This document shows, piece after piece, positions 35,856 through 44,673 of a DNA stretch of 64,000 nt. Source of the stretch: Thermophagus sp052400625 (GTDB taxonomy: Bacteria; Bacteroidota; Bacteroidia; Bacteroidales; Marinilabiliaceae); the NCBI GenBank assembly GCA_052400625.1, contig JBQTGH010000008.1. One strand, 5' to 3'. Position 1 is the first letter of the stretch. Each line of letters starts with the position of its first letter. A model generated the notes under the pieces. The model saw nothing but the letters and a program-made list of their open reading frames with translations, ran no database searches and was not told the origin of the DNA. Position numbers and translations under genes: made by a program.

Positions 35856-37034
35856 TTAGAACGCTTCCTTCAGCGAAACGAAAAAACCTGTTGTTCCCAA
35901 AGAAGAGATCCCAAAATCCAACCGTACATTCAATGGATCATCGGGAAGCATTCGAAAACGCAGACCAGCTCCCACGGAAGAGAGAGTGTTTTCCAAAGGT
36001 TTTTGAAAATTCTGAGCTGCTTCTCCTATCCCGGCAAACAAGACGGTCCCGACACGCCACCACAAATGTTGCCTCAATTCTGCCCGCATCAGCCAAATTG
36101 CATTACCTGTTTCACGCAAAGGATGTCCAATTCCTCTCAGACGTTCTTTTCCCCCCAACTGAGGCAACTCATAAAAAGGGACATGATTTCCCGCATAATC
36201 GAAAAGAGCTTGAAAAGCCAACGTTGTTTTATCCCTTTTCACTTGCCTATAATGTCGCGCATCAACTGTTGCCCGAAAATATTGATAATCACCAAAGCCT
36301 GCCACCCCGATAAAAGAAGGTGCAAGTTGAATCCAAGATCCAGTCTGAGGAGAAATAGTCCTTTCTCTTGTATCTAGAACCGCTTTGGGCCCAAAGCCAA
36401 TCACCTGTCCTCCTTCACTCCCATAAAAATCATAAATGGAAAAATCCGGAACGATTAAATTTGAAAATCTATTATGTGTAAAACTTGCACCTGCCCCCAC
36501 CCACAATGATGGCGTAAGCTTGTATAGAAGCTCCCAATTTAAGCACCATTCCTTGCGATCAAAATATAATGGGTCATTACCATCCCGCATCCAGAAACGA
36601 TCTTGACGGCCAGTAAAATATGCCTCTCCACTGGTCATCCAACGTTCCTCAAAGTACCAATCATGTTCCATCTGCAGTTGAAATATTCCTTTGGTAGAGG
36701 TTTCTATATTTACAGTAACTGTATTGGCTTTTCCTGGAAGAAGGCTGCTGCTCCACTTAAAAGTTGGTGCGAGGCCATAAACAAATCCATTTCTGGAACT
36801 TGCACTCAAAGAAGGATAAACGGTAAAGACCAAATTACTTTTTTCCCAGGTAACCCAATCAAGCACCATTTCCCCCAAACCTGCTACAGTACCCAAAGTT
36901 GTTGAATCCTCATAAGATTTCTCATCCATTTGTTCGAAAGCATATATACAATTCGGGAATAAGAATATCCAACCGACCAACAAACTGAGTTTAAAAAGAC
37001 AACCAGTAATTCTCCAACAAACCATATTCATCAT
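35856..37034 (-). CDS. Omp85/BamA-type outer-membrane beta-barrel protein
   Basis: A 392-residue protein with a signal peptide and a barrel of the bacterial surface antigen (D15) type. Typical segments are GKERLRGIGHPLRETGN (a Y/L-RG motif of the lid loop), ELRQHLWWRVGTVLFAG and a final strand ending in FFVSLKEAF with the terminal phenylalanine that BamA recognises. No POTRA repeats are seen, so it is a short barrel. The long reading starts at 37109; ATGs at 37034, 37031 and 37025 give a better signal peptide, and I use 37034. It is monocistronic. Cargo or function unknown; related barrels act in secretion or lipid transfer. Confidence 0.8.
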   Translation of the reverse strand: MMNMVCWRITGCLFKLSLLVGWIFLFPNCIYAFEQMDEKSYEDSTTLGTVAGLGEMVLDWVTWEKSNLVFTVYPSLSASSRNGFVYGLAPTFKWSSSLLPGKANTVTVNIETSTKGIFQLQMEHDWYFEERWMTSGEAYFTGRQDRFWMRDGNDPLYFDRKEWCLNWELLYKLTPSLWVGAGASFTHNRFSNLIVPDFSIYDFYGSEGGQVIGFGPKAVLDTRERTISPQTGSWIQLAPSFIGVAGFGDYQYFRATVDARHYRQVKRDKTTLAFQALFDYAGNHVPFYELPQLGGKERLRGIGHPLRETGNAIWLMRAELRQHLWWRVGTVLFAGIGEAAQNFQKPLENTLSSVGAGLRFRMLPDDPLNVRLDFGISSLGTTGFFVSLKEAF

Positions 37035-37334
37035 TAAATAAAAGTCCGAAAATAATTGTTTTTTGTAACAAAACCTGTAAAAATACGTTTCTCTTGTCCG
37101 GACAATCAATTTATCGCGTCCGGTATTAAAACAACAGGTTTATAGATTTTTGAACTTTGAAAAAAGAGATTTTTTTATATTTAAAATTAGGCTACATTTA
37201 CGTATAAAGCACAATAATTACAACCAACTTAACTCCAGCATATTAAAAAAGTCACACAATTAGTCATTAAACAATTTAGTCTCCTGATTGTCCAAAGAGA
37301 TTACAACCTCATAACAAAACGTTTCCAAGTATCT
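37035..37334. other. Divergent intergenic region, no gene seen
   Basis: 300 nt between the Omp85-like gene and the pRiA4b ORF-3 gene. It must hold both promoters, but I found no complete TTTG/TAnnTTTG pair. Confidence 0.4.
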
Positions 37335-37856
37335 ATGATATACAAATTTCGAATAATATCCGGAGAGAACGAAGACTTCATCAGAGAAGTTGCCATAGAC
37401 AGCCAGTCCACCTTCTTTAAGCTCCACAGTTGCATAGTAGAGGAACTTGGATATGATAAGAGCCAAATAACTTCCTTTTTTATTACAGACCAAAATTGGC
37501 ACAAAAAGAGAGAAATAACACTGATCGATATGACCGGAGACGAGCATTCGAGCATAAGTGTCATGGACCAAACCAAATTAGGAGAGCTCATTACGGAGAA
37601 AAAACAACGTTTACTATATGTCTTCGATCCGTTTACGGAACGGGCTTTATTTTTGGAATTATTCGGTATTGAAGATCAACAACTAGACCAACCAGTTTGT
37701 ATCCGGCGTCAGGGAGAAGCCCCTCTTCAATTTGATCACAACGCCATCGGTAATATTGATTTTGAAGAGATAAGCAACAAGGACTGGTCAGACAAGGATA
37801 TTTTGCCTGAAGAAAACGAAGACCTAACATCTTACGATGAGGAGGATTGGGTTTGA
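37335..37856 (+). CDS. Plasmid pRiA4b ORF-3-like (IS1096 passenger TnpR-type) protein
   Basis: A 173-residue acidic protein. The N-terminal half matches the pRiA4b ORF-3 family: YKFRIISGENEDFIREVAI, then FFKLHSCIVEELGYD and HSSISVMDQTKLGELI. The C-terminus is strongly acidic (ending YDEEDWV). The biochemical function of the family is unknown; it often sits next to miaA in this phylum. Its stop codon overlaps the TTG start of miaA (TTGA), so the two are translationally coupled and may act in the same process. Confidence 0.85.
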   Translation: MIYKFRIISGENEDFIREVAIDSQSTFFKLHSCIVEELGYDKSQITSFFITDQNWHKKREITLIDMTGDEHSSISVMDQTKLGELITEKKQRLLYVFDPFTERALFLELFGIEDQQLDQPVCIRRQGEAPLQFDHNAIGNIDFEEISNKDWSDKDILPEENEDLTSYDEEDWV

Positions 37857-38779
37857 AAAGCGGCAAATATGTCATAGTAATTACCGGACCTACCGGTATC
37901 GGGAAAACCGCATTAAGCATTAGAACTGCGCAATACTTTGATACGTCGATTATATCGGCAGATTCCCGCCAAATATTTAAAGAAATAAAAATAGGGACGG
38001 CATCTCCCACTCAGGAAGAACTAAAGAAAGCCCCACATTACCTAATAGGCACCAAGTCCATATTTGATTACTACAGTGCCTACGAATTTGAACAGGAAGC
38101 CTTAAAAATAGCGGAACAACTATTTGAAAAGAAAGATCTTGTAATTCTTTGTGGGGGTTCAATGCTATATATAGATGCATTTTGCCACGGAATTGATGAG
38201 TTACCAACCGTTGACCCTGAATTACGGGATAGTCTCCAACAAAAATATCGTGCAGAAGGATTGGAAAGTATCCGGAGACAGTTGAAACTGTTAGATCCTG
38301 AATTCTATAAGCAGGTTGACTTAAAAAATCCCAAGCGCATAATTCATGCTGTGGAAATCTGTTTAATGACAGGACGGCCCTACTCTCAGTTACGCACCAA
38401 TACCAGAAAAAGTCGCCCCTTTAACATCATCAAGATCGGCCTGGATATGGATCGTGGACAACTTCATGAAAGGATCAACAAAAGGGTAGATATGATGATA
38501 GAGAATGGATTAGAGGAAGAAGCCAGGCAACTAACCCCACATCAACATCTGAACTCACTAAACACTGTAGGATACAGAGAATTTTTTGATTATTTCAACG
38601 GGCTTATAACAAAGGATAAGGCAATTGAACTGATAAAAAGAAATTCCAGGCGATACGCCCGCAAACAATTGTCATGGTTTCGGCGAGATCAAGAAATTAA
38701 ATGGTTTTCCCCCGATAATTACGATGAAGTTATTAATTTTGTTGAAAACACAATAGAATGGGCCGGGGTCCGAAATTAA
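37853..38779 (+). CDS. miaA: tRNA dimethylallyltransferase
   Basis: A 308-residue enzyme that adds the isopentenyl group to A37 of tRNAs reading UNN codons. P-loop GPTGIGKT (about 12-19), SADSRQIFKEIKIGT (about 36), the substrate-side motif around GGSMLYIDAF, and the C-terminal NSRRYARKQLSWFRRD are all typical. Start choice: no ATG fits. The TTG at 37853-37855 is 7 nt downstream of GGAGG (37841-37845) and overlaps the TGA of the upstream gene, so translation is coupled. A TTG at 37847 is possible but too close to the ribosome site. Confidence 0.95.
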   Translation: MKSGKYVIVITGPTGIGKTALSIRTAQYFDTSIISADSRQIFKEIKIGTASPTQEELKKAPHYLIGTKSIFDYYSAYEFEQEALKIAEQLFEKKDLVILCGGSMLYIDAFCHGIDELPTVDPELRDSLQQKYRAEGLESIRRQLKLLDPEFYKQVDLKNPKRIIHAVEICLMTGRPYSQLRTNTRKSRPFNIIKIGLDMDRGQLHERINKRVDMMIENGLEEEARQLTPHQHLNSLNTVGYREFFDYFNGLITKDKAIELIKRNSRRYARKQLSWFRRDQEIKWFSPDNYDEVINFVENTIEWAGVRN

Positions 38780-38837
38780 ATTAATCTTTCTCGCGGTTTA
38801 CAATCTTCTGAGAAGGGCCCCGGCTTTTGCATTAAGT

Positions 38838-39299
38838 ATGTCCACCAAAAGCCATTTTAATATAAGAGTATACGGAATATGTATTGAGAAGGAGCACCTG
38901 CTGGTTTCGGATGAATATGTAATGGACACCTTCATGACCAAATTTCCTGGTGGCGGGCTGGAGTATGGAGAAGGCCCTATTGACTGTCTGAAACGAGAAT
39001 GCAGAGAAGAAATGGGATTGGACATAACGGTAACCGGACATTTTTATACCACAGATTTTTTTCAACCGGCGCAATTCTTTGAGAAGACTCAGCTCATAAG
39101 TATCTATTATACCTTCGCACTTCCCTCCGGACATCATTTACCGACCACCCCCAAAAGGTTTGATTTTAAAAACCTTCGGAACGGCATTCAAACATTCCGA
39201 TGGATTTCTCTTGCGACTCTAACTCCAGACGATATGACCTTCCCCATTGACAAATTAGTTGTTAAAAAGTTACTCGAAAGCCATAATAATCTCCCCTAA
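38838..39299 (+). CDS. Nudix hydrolase
   Basis: A 153-residue protein with a complete Nudix box: GGGLEYGEG, then CLKRECREEMGL (about 40-62, pattern GX5EX7REUXEEXGU). It hydrolyses a nucleoside diphosphate linked to another moiety; the substrate cannot be predicted. The strands before the box (FNIRVYGICIEKEHLLVS) are typical. It follows miaA by 58 nt on the same strand and may share its transcript. No signal peptide. Confidence 0.92.
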   Translation: MSTKSHFNIRVYGICIEKEHLLVSDEYVMDTFMTKFPGGGLEYGEGPIDCLKRECREEMGLDITVTGHFYTTDFFQPAQFFEKTQLISIYYTFALPSGHHLPTTPKRFDFKNLRNGIQTFRWISLATLTPDDMTFPIDKLVVKKLLESHNNLP

Positions 39300-39424
39300 T
39301 CATACGTCTAAAAGTAATTTAATCAATGTTCAAATGAAACTCACATAGCAGATCTAATATCCAAACATGTTCTTAATTGGCAAACATAGCCATGCTCATT
39401 TTCTTCAACATTTAATTCAAAGGA

Positions 39425-40372
39425 TTAGAATTCCTCTTCAATAGAATAAACGTTTCTATTCGGTTGATTACGAGAAACCAATTCGGCCAGAAATCCGGTA
39501 ACAAAGAGTTGAGTACCAAGAATCATACAAACCAATGCAATATAGAAGAATGGATTATCAGTAACCAATTGAGCTTGGATACTATGAGCCACACAATACA
39601 GTTTACGGGCCCCCAGCCAGATTGCCAGGGCGAATCCTACGGTAAACATCAGTGTGCCTAAAGATCCAAACAGATGCATAGGTCTGTTTCCAAACTTGGA
39701 AATAAACATTACCGACAAAAGATCAAGGAACCCTTTCAGAAATCGTTCAATACCAAATTTAGTAACGCCATATTTTCTTTCTCTATGGATAACAGGTTTC
39801 TCGGTGATTTTTGAAAAACCAGCTCGTTTGGCAAGTATGGGAATATAACGATGCATCTCACCATACACTTCAATATTTTTAACGACCTCTGATTTATAAG
39901 CTTTTAATCCGCAATTAAAATCATGAAGTTTAATTCCGGAAACGAAACGAGCAGTTCTATTAAATAACTTACTAGGCAAAGTTTTATTAAGAGGATCTCT
40001 CCGCTTTTTTTTCCATCCACTCACCAGATCAAAGTTCTCTTCTCTGATTATTCTGTATAATTCCGGAATTTCATCAGGGTTATCTTGAAGATCAGCATCC
40101 ATAGTAATGACGACATTGCCTTTGGCGGCTTCAAAACCGACATTCAATGCTGCTGATTTTCCATGATTTCGTCGAAAACGAATTCCTCTGATAAAATCAA
40201 ATTCCTGCTTTAATTGGCCAATAGTTTTCCAAGAATGGTCAGAACTACCGTCATCCACCATTATCACTTCAGCAGTTACATTCATTTTACGAAGAACCCG
40301 GTCAATCCACTCGATCAACTCCGGTAAAGATTCCTCTTCATTATATAAAGGTATAATAATTGATAAATCCAT
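39425..40372 (-). CDS. Family 2 glycosyltransferase, DPM1/GtrB-like with C-terminal membrane anchor
   Basis: A 315-residue protein: a GT-A catalytic domain (about 1-215) with SIIIPLYNEEESLPEL, VDDGSSD, MDADLQDNPDEIPE and a KKRRDPLNKTLPS loop, followed by two transmembrane helices (about 228-255, 268-295). Members transfer a sugar from a nucleotide donor to a polyprenyl phosphate. Start choice: a GTG at 40375 is possible, but the ATG at 40370-40372 overlaps the stop of the DUF4199 gene as TGATG, a coupling arrangement. It shares an operon with DUF4199; the role of the pair is unknown but probably envelope-related. Confidence 0.9.
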   Translation of the reverse strand: MDLSIIIPLYNEEESLPELIEWIDRVLRKMNVTAEVIMVDDGSSDHSWKTIGQLKQEFDFIRGIRFRRNHGKSAALNVGFEAAKGNVVITMDADLQDNPDEIPELYRIIREENFDLVSGWKKKRRDPLNKTLPSKLFNRTARFVSGIKLHDFNCGLKAYKSEVVKNIEVYGEMHRYIPILAKRAGFSKITEKPVIHRERKYGVTKFGIERFLKGFLDLLSVMFISKFGNRPMHLFGSLGTLMFTVGFALAIWLGARKLYCVAHSIQAQLVTDNPFFYIALVCMILGTQLFVTGFLAELVSRNQPNRNVYSIEEEF

Positions 40373-40938
40373 CACTCAACATCTTTCATGGCCTCAACAA
40401 ATGAATCTCCTTTCCTTCGCTGAAATATGGCGATAATTAATGAAAAAATTAAAGCTGAAAATCCGGTGGTTAAACACCCCGAAATAATAAACACCACTGG
40501 ATTTACAGATAATGAAAAGACCTCAGACATTTGCTCCACTTCATCTTCTTTAAATCCCATTTCCAGATAGGCTTCCTGCATTTGCTCAAGTAATTCATTA
40601 AGGTATTCCGGATTAATAACTTTCAAGTAAAAAAACAGGTATGCGCCAACAATGATTCCAGCAAAGATTCCCATGCGTGTACCTATCCAGACCCCTTGTC
40701 CGTATGAAAGGATTCCGTCTTGGAATCGATCTCGGTATCGAACCATTGCAACATGAATAAAACCTGCATATATAATCCAAGTCAATAAATTATGGATAAA
40801 CGAATCCATTAATCCAGTCAAATGTGTCAAATAATAGACAACAGCGATGGTTAACCCTAAGAAGGTTCCCTGGTTTAAAACAAAACGAGCCTTAACCTTT
40901 TTAAGGTTTAGATTATTCTCTGATGTTATATTTTCCAT
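40372..40938 (-). CDS. DUF4199 membrane protein
   Basis: A 188-residue protein with four transmembrane helices (about 26-46, 50-70, 88-110, 148-172), matching the DUF4199 layout, a Bacteroidota family of unknown function usually encoded next to a GT2 gene, as here. Start choice: a longer frame begins at a TTG at 40944; the ATG at 40936-40938 is used. The stop overlaps the start of the GT2 gene. Confidence 0.85.
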   Translation of the reverse strand: MENITSENNLNLKKVKARFVLNQGTFLGLTIAVVYYLTHLTGLMDSFIHNLLTWIIYAGFIHVAMVRYRDRFQDGILSYGQGVWIGTRMGIFAGIIVGAYLFFYLKVINPEYLNELLEQMQEAYLEMGFKEDEVEQMSEVFSLSVNPVVFIISGCLTTGFSALIFSLIIAIFQRRKGDSFVEAMKDVE

Positions 40939-41334
40939 TTTCAAATATTATTTCAGGGCAAAAAAGCCAAACACAATCCTAGTATAATATTTTCGCTAAG
41001 TCTTCCAAAAGAGTTGCTACCAAAGCCAATAAATCCAGCAACAAGTCCTCATCATAACTCAGGTAGAAAAATCTAATTGAAGGAGCTAAAATAAGCAAAA
41101 AGTATTGAAAAAACACGTATCTATACGGGAACAAATAAGCATGATGAGAGAAATCAAAAGTAAAATCAAAATAAGAAATTAAAAATAAGGCCATTGAGAC
41201 AATGGTCCCATCTAGCCTAAATTCTCTTGGTGCTATTTAAGGAAAATTTTTCAAGATATAGCCCCACAACCCTCTGTAATAAAACCTATTAATATCTTTT
41301 AATAAATAGTTTCAAAAAAATTTCTCATTGGATA
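40939..41334. other. Intergenic between DUF4199 and SRP RNA, no gene accepted
   Basis: About 395 nt. A 71-codon leucine-rich minus-strand frame (40979-41194) has an ATG but no ribosome site, domain or homologue that I recognise, so it is not called. The SRP RNA promoter begins at 41335. Confidence 0.45.
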
Positions 41335-41365
41335 TTTGCGTTCAATATTAAATTTCCTACTTTTG
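41335..41365 (+). promoter_or_regulatory. Promoter of SRP RNA
   Basis: TTTG (41335-41338), 19 nt, then TACTTTTG (41358-41365) is an exact match to the Bacteroidota primary promoter. It predicts a start at about 41370, which is where the terminal stem of the SRP RNA begins. Confidence 0.88.
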
Positions 41366-41369
41366 CGCT

Positions 41370-41466
41370 GGGTAAGTCCTATACGACCAGCTCCTGCTGA
41401 ACTCCCCCAGGGTCTGACGGCAGCAAGGGTAGGCGGTTGTAGCGGTGCGATATAGGTAGCTTACCC
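41370..41466 (+). ncRNA. ffs: Signal recognition particle RNA (small, 4.5S type)
   Basis: A 97-nt stem-loop RNA. GGGTAAG-CCTATA at the 5' end pairs with TATAGG-CTTACCC at the 3' end. The Ffh-binding domain is recognised by the apical CCCCCAGGGTCTGACGGCAG and the internal loop AGCAAGG. It has an exact promoter and lies 4 nt upstream of tRNA-Thr, so it may be processed from a common transcript with the tRNA. Confidence 0.9.
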
Positions 41467-41470
41467 ACCT

Positions 41471-41544
41471 GCCAATATAGCTCAGTTGGCCAGAGCAGCT
41501 GATTTGTAATCAGCGGGTCGGGGGTTCGAATCCCTCTATTGGCT
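41471..41544 (+). tRNA. tRNA-Thr (TGT)
   Basis: A 74-nt cloverleaf. Acceptor stem GCCAATA/TATTGGC, anticodon loop TTTGTAA with anticodon TGT, T-loop GGTTCGAATCC. The discriminator base is T and CCA is not encoded. Confidence 0.95.
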
Positions 41545-41576
41545 CAAAAAAAAATTAAATTTTTTATCGAAGAGGA

Positions 41577-41606
41577 TTTGTTTAAAAGATATTTTTTCTA
41601 TTTTTG
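41577..41606 (+). promoter_or_regulatory. Promoter of tRNA-Tyr/Gly
   Basis: TTTG (41577-41580), 18 nt, TATTTTTG (41599-41606), a near-exact Bacteroidota promoter located 52 nt upstream of tRNA-Tyr. The tRNA-Tyr/Gly unit can therefore be transcribed separately from SRP RNA/tRNA-Thr. Confidence 0.75.
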
Positions 41607-41657
41607 CAATCCCAAACGCAAGAGTTCACAAGGCTTGCAAACGATCTAAAACATTAT

Positions 41658-41739
41658 GGGGAGATACCGAAGCGGTCAAACGGGGCAGACTGTAAATCTG
41701 TTGGCTAAGCCTTCGTAGGTTCGAATCCTGCTCTCCCCA
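41658..41739 (+). tRNA. tRNA-Tyr (GTA)
   Basis: An 82-nt tRNA with a long variable arm. Acceptor stem GGGGAGA/TCTCCCC, anticodon loop CTGTAAA with GTA, T-loop GGTTCGAATCC. CCA is not encoded. Confidence 0.95.
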
Positions 41740-41749
41740 CTTGTTTATT

Positions 41750-41822
41750 GCGGGAATAGCTCAGTTGATAGAGCATCAGCCTTCCAAGCTGAGGGTCGCG
41801 GGTTTGAGTCCCGTTTCCCGCT
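41750..41822 (+). tRNA. tRNA-Gly (TCC)
   Basis: A 73-nt cloverleaf. Acceptor stem GCGGGAA/TTCCCGC, anticodon loop CTTCCAA with TCC, T-loop GGTTTGAGTCC. It is the last tRNA of the cluster and is followed at once by a terminator. Confidence 0.95.
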
Positions 41823-41829
41823 CACAGAA

Positions 41830-41865
41830 AGGGTTGTCTTAAATGTTTAAGACAATCCTTTTTTT
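41830..41865 (+). terminator. Terminator of the tRNA cluster
   Basis: AGGGTTGTCTTAA (41830-41842) pairs with TTAAGACAATCCT (41847-41859, one G-T pair) and is followed by T6. Strong Rho-independent terminator. Confidence 0.93.
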
Positions 41866-41936
41866 GTTTGTAGCTCTTTCAGAAAAAAAGGGACCACATA
41901 CAAGAATTGGGTTTAGGCATAAATCTTACACAATCT

Positions 41937-42404
41937 TCAAAGGAAGAATTTCACAATCCCCCCCCTCTGAACTGTCTTTTGAAGTCCTTTATTTTTGCAT
42001 TGAATGACACACACTGCTGTTGCATTTGTACATCTGCTATGAATGTAGTTATTGATAGTGTCATGATGATTTTCATTAGTACTTCTAACGGTTATGAACG
42101 CATTAAATCCTGAGTTCTCTATGTCATTAAACCAATGTGCCAGTTTTGTTCTTGAAATATCAGGTCTTATTTTACAGTTATCGATTGAATAGAGGTTAAA
42201 GGCTTTTTCGATGTCGGAATATCGTTTAAAGAATATTTGGGCTCTATGCCATTGGGCGAGTCTCCAACGTTCTTCAGGCTTAAATAAGGGATATCTGCTT
42301 CTACCCCAAAGTTGTTGTTTTCGGGTATCACCATTTGCTAAAATTAGCAATCCCAAGAAATTCTCAAAAAGCTTGTTCATCCGCCCGCTTTTAAACAGCG
42401 ACAT
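41937..42404 (-). pseudogene. ISAon1/ISL3-like transposase remnant (C-terminal part)
   Basis: A 155-codon fragment resembling the C-terminal third of ISAon1-type DDE transposases. LFKPEERWRLAQWHRAQIFF and WFNDIENSGFNAFITV correspond to conserved family segments, and the usual NRSTNASAESFN region is degraded to SRCTNATAVCV. The N-terminal two thirds with the first catalytic residues are missing and the C-terminus stops early at FFL. No terminal inverted repeats were found. It is a dead insertion-sequence fragment next to the tRNA-Gly terminator. Confidence 0.75.
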
Positions 42405-42621
42405 TCATCTCCCCCCAAATAGAATATTGAATTTCTAAGGATTGAAGAACAGTGCCCAGAAGGAAAATATAATATACCGCAATTTGCTCATGTTCATATT
42501 ATAATAAGCGCCCTTATTCTGCTCGATTCCGAAGTTTACTTAGCCCTGACAAATTATATTTTAAGGTTACAAAATTCATCTCCATTTCCTATATTTGTTT
42601 AAATCAAAAAACGATACAACC

Positions 42622-43239
42622 ATGTTGATAAAGATATATCCTCAGAATCCAAATCCCAGAGAGATTGAGAAAGTTGTAAAAATTCTTCGCGACGGGGGGA
42701 TTGTAATATACCCAACCGACACTGTTTATGGTTTAGGTTGTGATATTAATAACACCAAAGCCTTGGAGAGGATATGCCGCATAAAAGGTATAAATCCCAG
42801 GAAAGATCATTTGTCCATCATTTGTCACGATTTAAGCCACCTTTCCGATTATACAAAACCTCTAAGCAACACAATCTTTAAACTTATCCGCAAAAATCTT
42901 CCTGGACCTTTTACCTTCATATTGCCAGCCAGCAACAACGTTCCTCGTTTTTTTAAAAGCAATAAAAAAACCATTGGATTAAGAATTCCAGACAATGCAA
43001 TCATCCGAGAGATTGTTCGCCAACTAGGAAATCCAATTCTAAGTACTTCCATAAAGGATGATGACGATGTATTGGAATATACTACCGATCCTGAATTAAT
43101 ACATGAAAAGTATCAAGATCTTGTCGATGCAGTGATTGATGGTGGTTATGGAGGCAACATAGCTTCTACGGTAGTAGATTGCACCAATACCGCTGAATAC
43201 CAAATTATACGAAAAGGGAAAAAAGAACTGGAGTTCTAG
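42622..43239 (+). CDS. Threonylcarbamoyl-AMP synthase (Sua5/YrdC/TsaC family)
   Basis: A 205-residue YrdC-domain protein making threonylcarbamoyl-AMP for the t6A37 modification of ANN-reading tRNAs. Key stretches are GIVIYPTDTVYGLGCD (about 26), KDHLSIICHDLSHLSDY with the usual KxR-like basic site (RIKGINPRKDH) and LPGPFTFILPA (about 92). It is single-domain, shorter than Sua5. Start choice: the ATG at 42622-42624; a longer frame starts only at a TTG. A TATATTTG element (42590-42597) upstream fits a -10-like site. It is convergent with trkA with only 3 nt between stop codons. Confidence 0.92.
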   Translation: MLIKIYPQNPNPREIEKVVKILRDGGIVIYPTDTVYGLGCDINNTKALERICRIKGINPRKDHLSIICHDLSHLSDYTKPLSNTIFKLIRKNLPGPFTFILPASNNVPRFFKSNKKTIGLRIPDNAIIREIVRQLGNPILSTSIKDDDDVLEYTTDPELIHEKYQDLVDAVIDGGYGGNIASTVVDCTNTAEYQIIRKGKKELEF

Positions 43240-43242
43240 AAA

Positions 43243-44583
43243 TTAAGAAAACAGTTTCTCCACTTTTTTGAGACCTGAAGGGAGTGCAAATACCACAACC
43301 TTATCTCCAGGCTGAATTCTGGTATCCCCGTTTGCAATAAACACATCATTGCCCCGTGTTACGCCTCCCACATTCATATCTTTAGGCAAATCAATTTTCT
43401 TCAATGGCCCCTTGGTAATCTTGGAATTAGGCCTAGCCGTAAGTTCTAACACCTCAGCATCAGTTGCTGTCAGACATTTCACATGAGAAACACTGGCTTT
43501 CATCGTGTAGCGATAGATATAACTTGCGGCAATCAATTTTTTATTTATCAAGGTTCCTATTCCAATATTTTCAGCCAAATCAATATAATCCATGTTTTCT
43601 ACTTCAGCGACGGTTTTGCGTACTCCCATTTTTTTGGCCATTTGACAAGCCAAAATATTCACTTCAGAATTTCCGGTAACAGCAACAAAAGCATCGGTTT
43701 TTTGAATTCCTTCCTCTTTCAACAACTCCAGACTTCTTCCATCACCACTTACCACTTGTGTATGTTCCAAAAAATCGGCCAGCTTTAAAGTTTTCTCTCT
43801 GTTAATTTCAATCAATTTTATTTTATAGTGGTGCTCCAGATCTTTCGCCACTTTTTTCCCGATGCGACTTCCCCCGAGAATCATCACATTATGAATTTCG
43901 AATTGTTGTTTTCCGGCATCAGCCAGCACTTGTGGGATTCCCTGACGAGTGGTAATCACATACGCTAAGTCTCCATGCAAAAATCGGCTATCGCCACGAG
44001 GAATAATAGTCTTTCCATCGCGATAAATAGCCACGGTATAATAATCATTCACTTCGTGCAAATCGGAAGCTTCTGAAAGAGTAAGATTGGCAATAGGTGC
44101 ATTGTTACGAATTTTTAACGCCAAGAGGAGCAACCGTCCTTCAGAAAACTCAAAAAGCTGCCTAGTCCCAACCTGTTTCAGGGATGCAATTATTTCATGT
44201 GAACCCAGATGTTCGGGATAAACCATTTCGTCAACCCCCAACTGTTTGAAATATTCTTTGTTTGCAGGAACAAGGTATTCAAAATTATTGATGCGAGCAA
44301 TTGTCACTTTTGCGCCAAGCTTTTTTGCCAACATTGCGGACAAAATACTAACCTCTTCATAGGGTGGAACAGCGATAAACAGATCTGCCGAGTTCACTTT
44401 AGCTTCCAAAAGATCACGGATGGAAGTAACAGATCCCTTAATGGGCATCACATCCAACAAACGGCTTAATCGTTGTAGCTTTACTTCATCCTCATCCAGT
44501 AACGTCACATCATGGTCGGCATTGGAAAAAAGCCTGGCCAGGTGGGTTCCAACTTCACCTGCACCTGCAATAAGTATTTTCAT
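43243..44583 (-). CDS. trkA: Trk system potassium transporter regulatory subunit TrkA
   Basis: A 446-residue cytosolic protein made of two RCK halves, each a Rossmann NAD-binding domain plus TrkA-C domain: first GAGEVGTHLARLF (about 7-19) and TrkA-C at about 140-220; second MILGGSRIGKKVAKDL (about 233-248) and TrkA-C at about 365-446. It gates the TrkH/TrkG potassium channel in response to NAD(H) or ATP. The TrkH gene is not in the window next to it. It lies 90 nt downstream of the comEC stop codon region and on the same strand. Confidence 0.95.
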   Translation of the reverse strand: MKILIAGAGEVGTHLARLFSNADHDVTLLDEDEVKLQRLSRLLDVMPIKGSVTSIRDLLEAKVNSADLFIAVPPYEEVSILSAMLAKKLGAKVTIARINNFEYLVPANKEYFKQLGVDEMVYPEHLGSHEIIASLKQVGTRQLFEFSEGRLLLLALKIRNNAPIANLTLSEASDLHEVNDYYTVAIYRDGKTIIPRGDSRFLHGDLAYVITTRQGIPQVLADAGKQQFEIHNVMILGGSRIGKKVAKDLEHHYKIKLIEINREKTLKLADFLEHTQVVSGDGRSLELLKEEGIQKTDAFVAVTGNSEVNILACQMAKKMGVRKTVAEVENMDYIDLAENIGIGTLINKKLIAASYIYRYTMKASVSHVKCLTATDAEVLELTARPNSKITKGPLKKIDLPKDMNVGGVTRGNDVFIANGDTRIQPGDKVVVFALPSGLKKVEKLFS

Positions 44584-44673
44584 CTTAACAGATCATTCAA
44601 GGTTGAAATAAAGGGACAAATTAAAATATAAAAATTGAACTATGGAAAGAATATCACAAGAGAATATCCAATA

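Noticed and set aside
40979..41194. 71-codon leucine-rich minus-strand frame
   Set aside because: It has an ATG but no ribosome site, homologue or domain; a real small membrane protein cannot be excluded.
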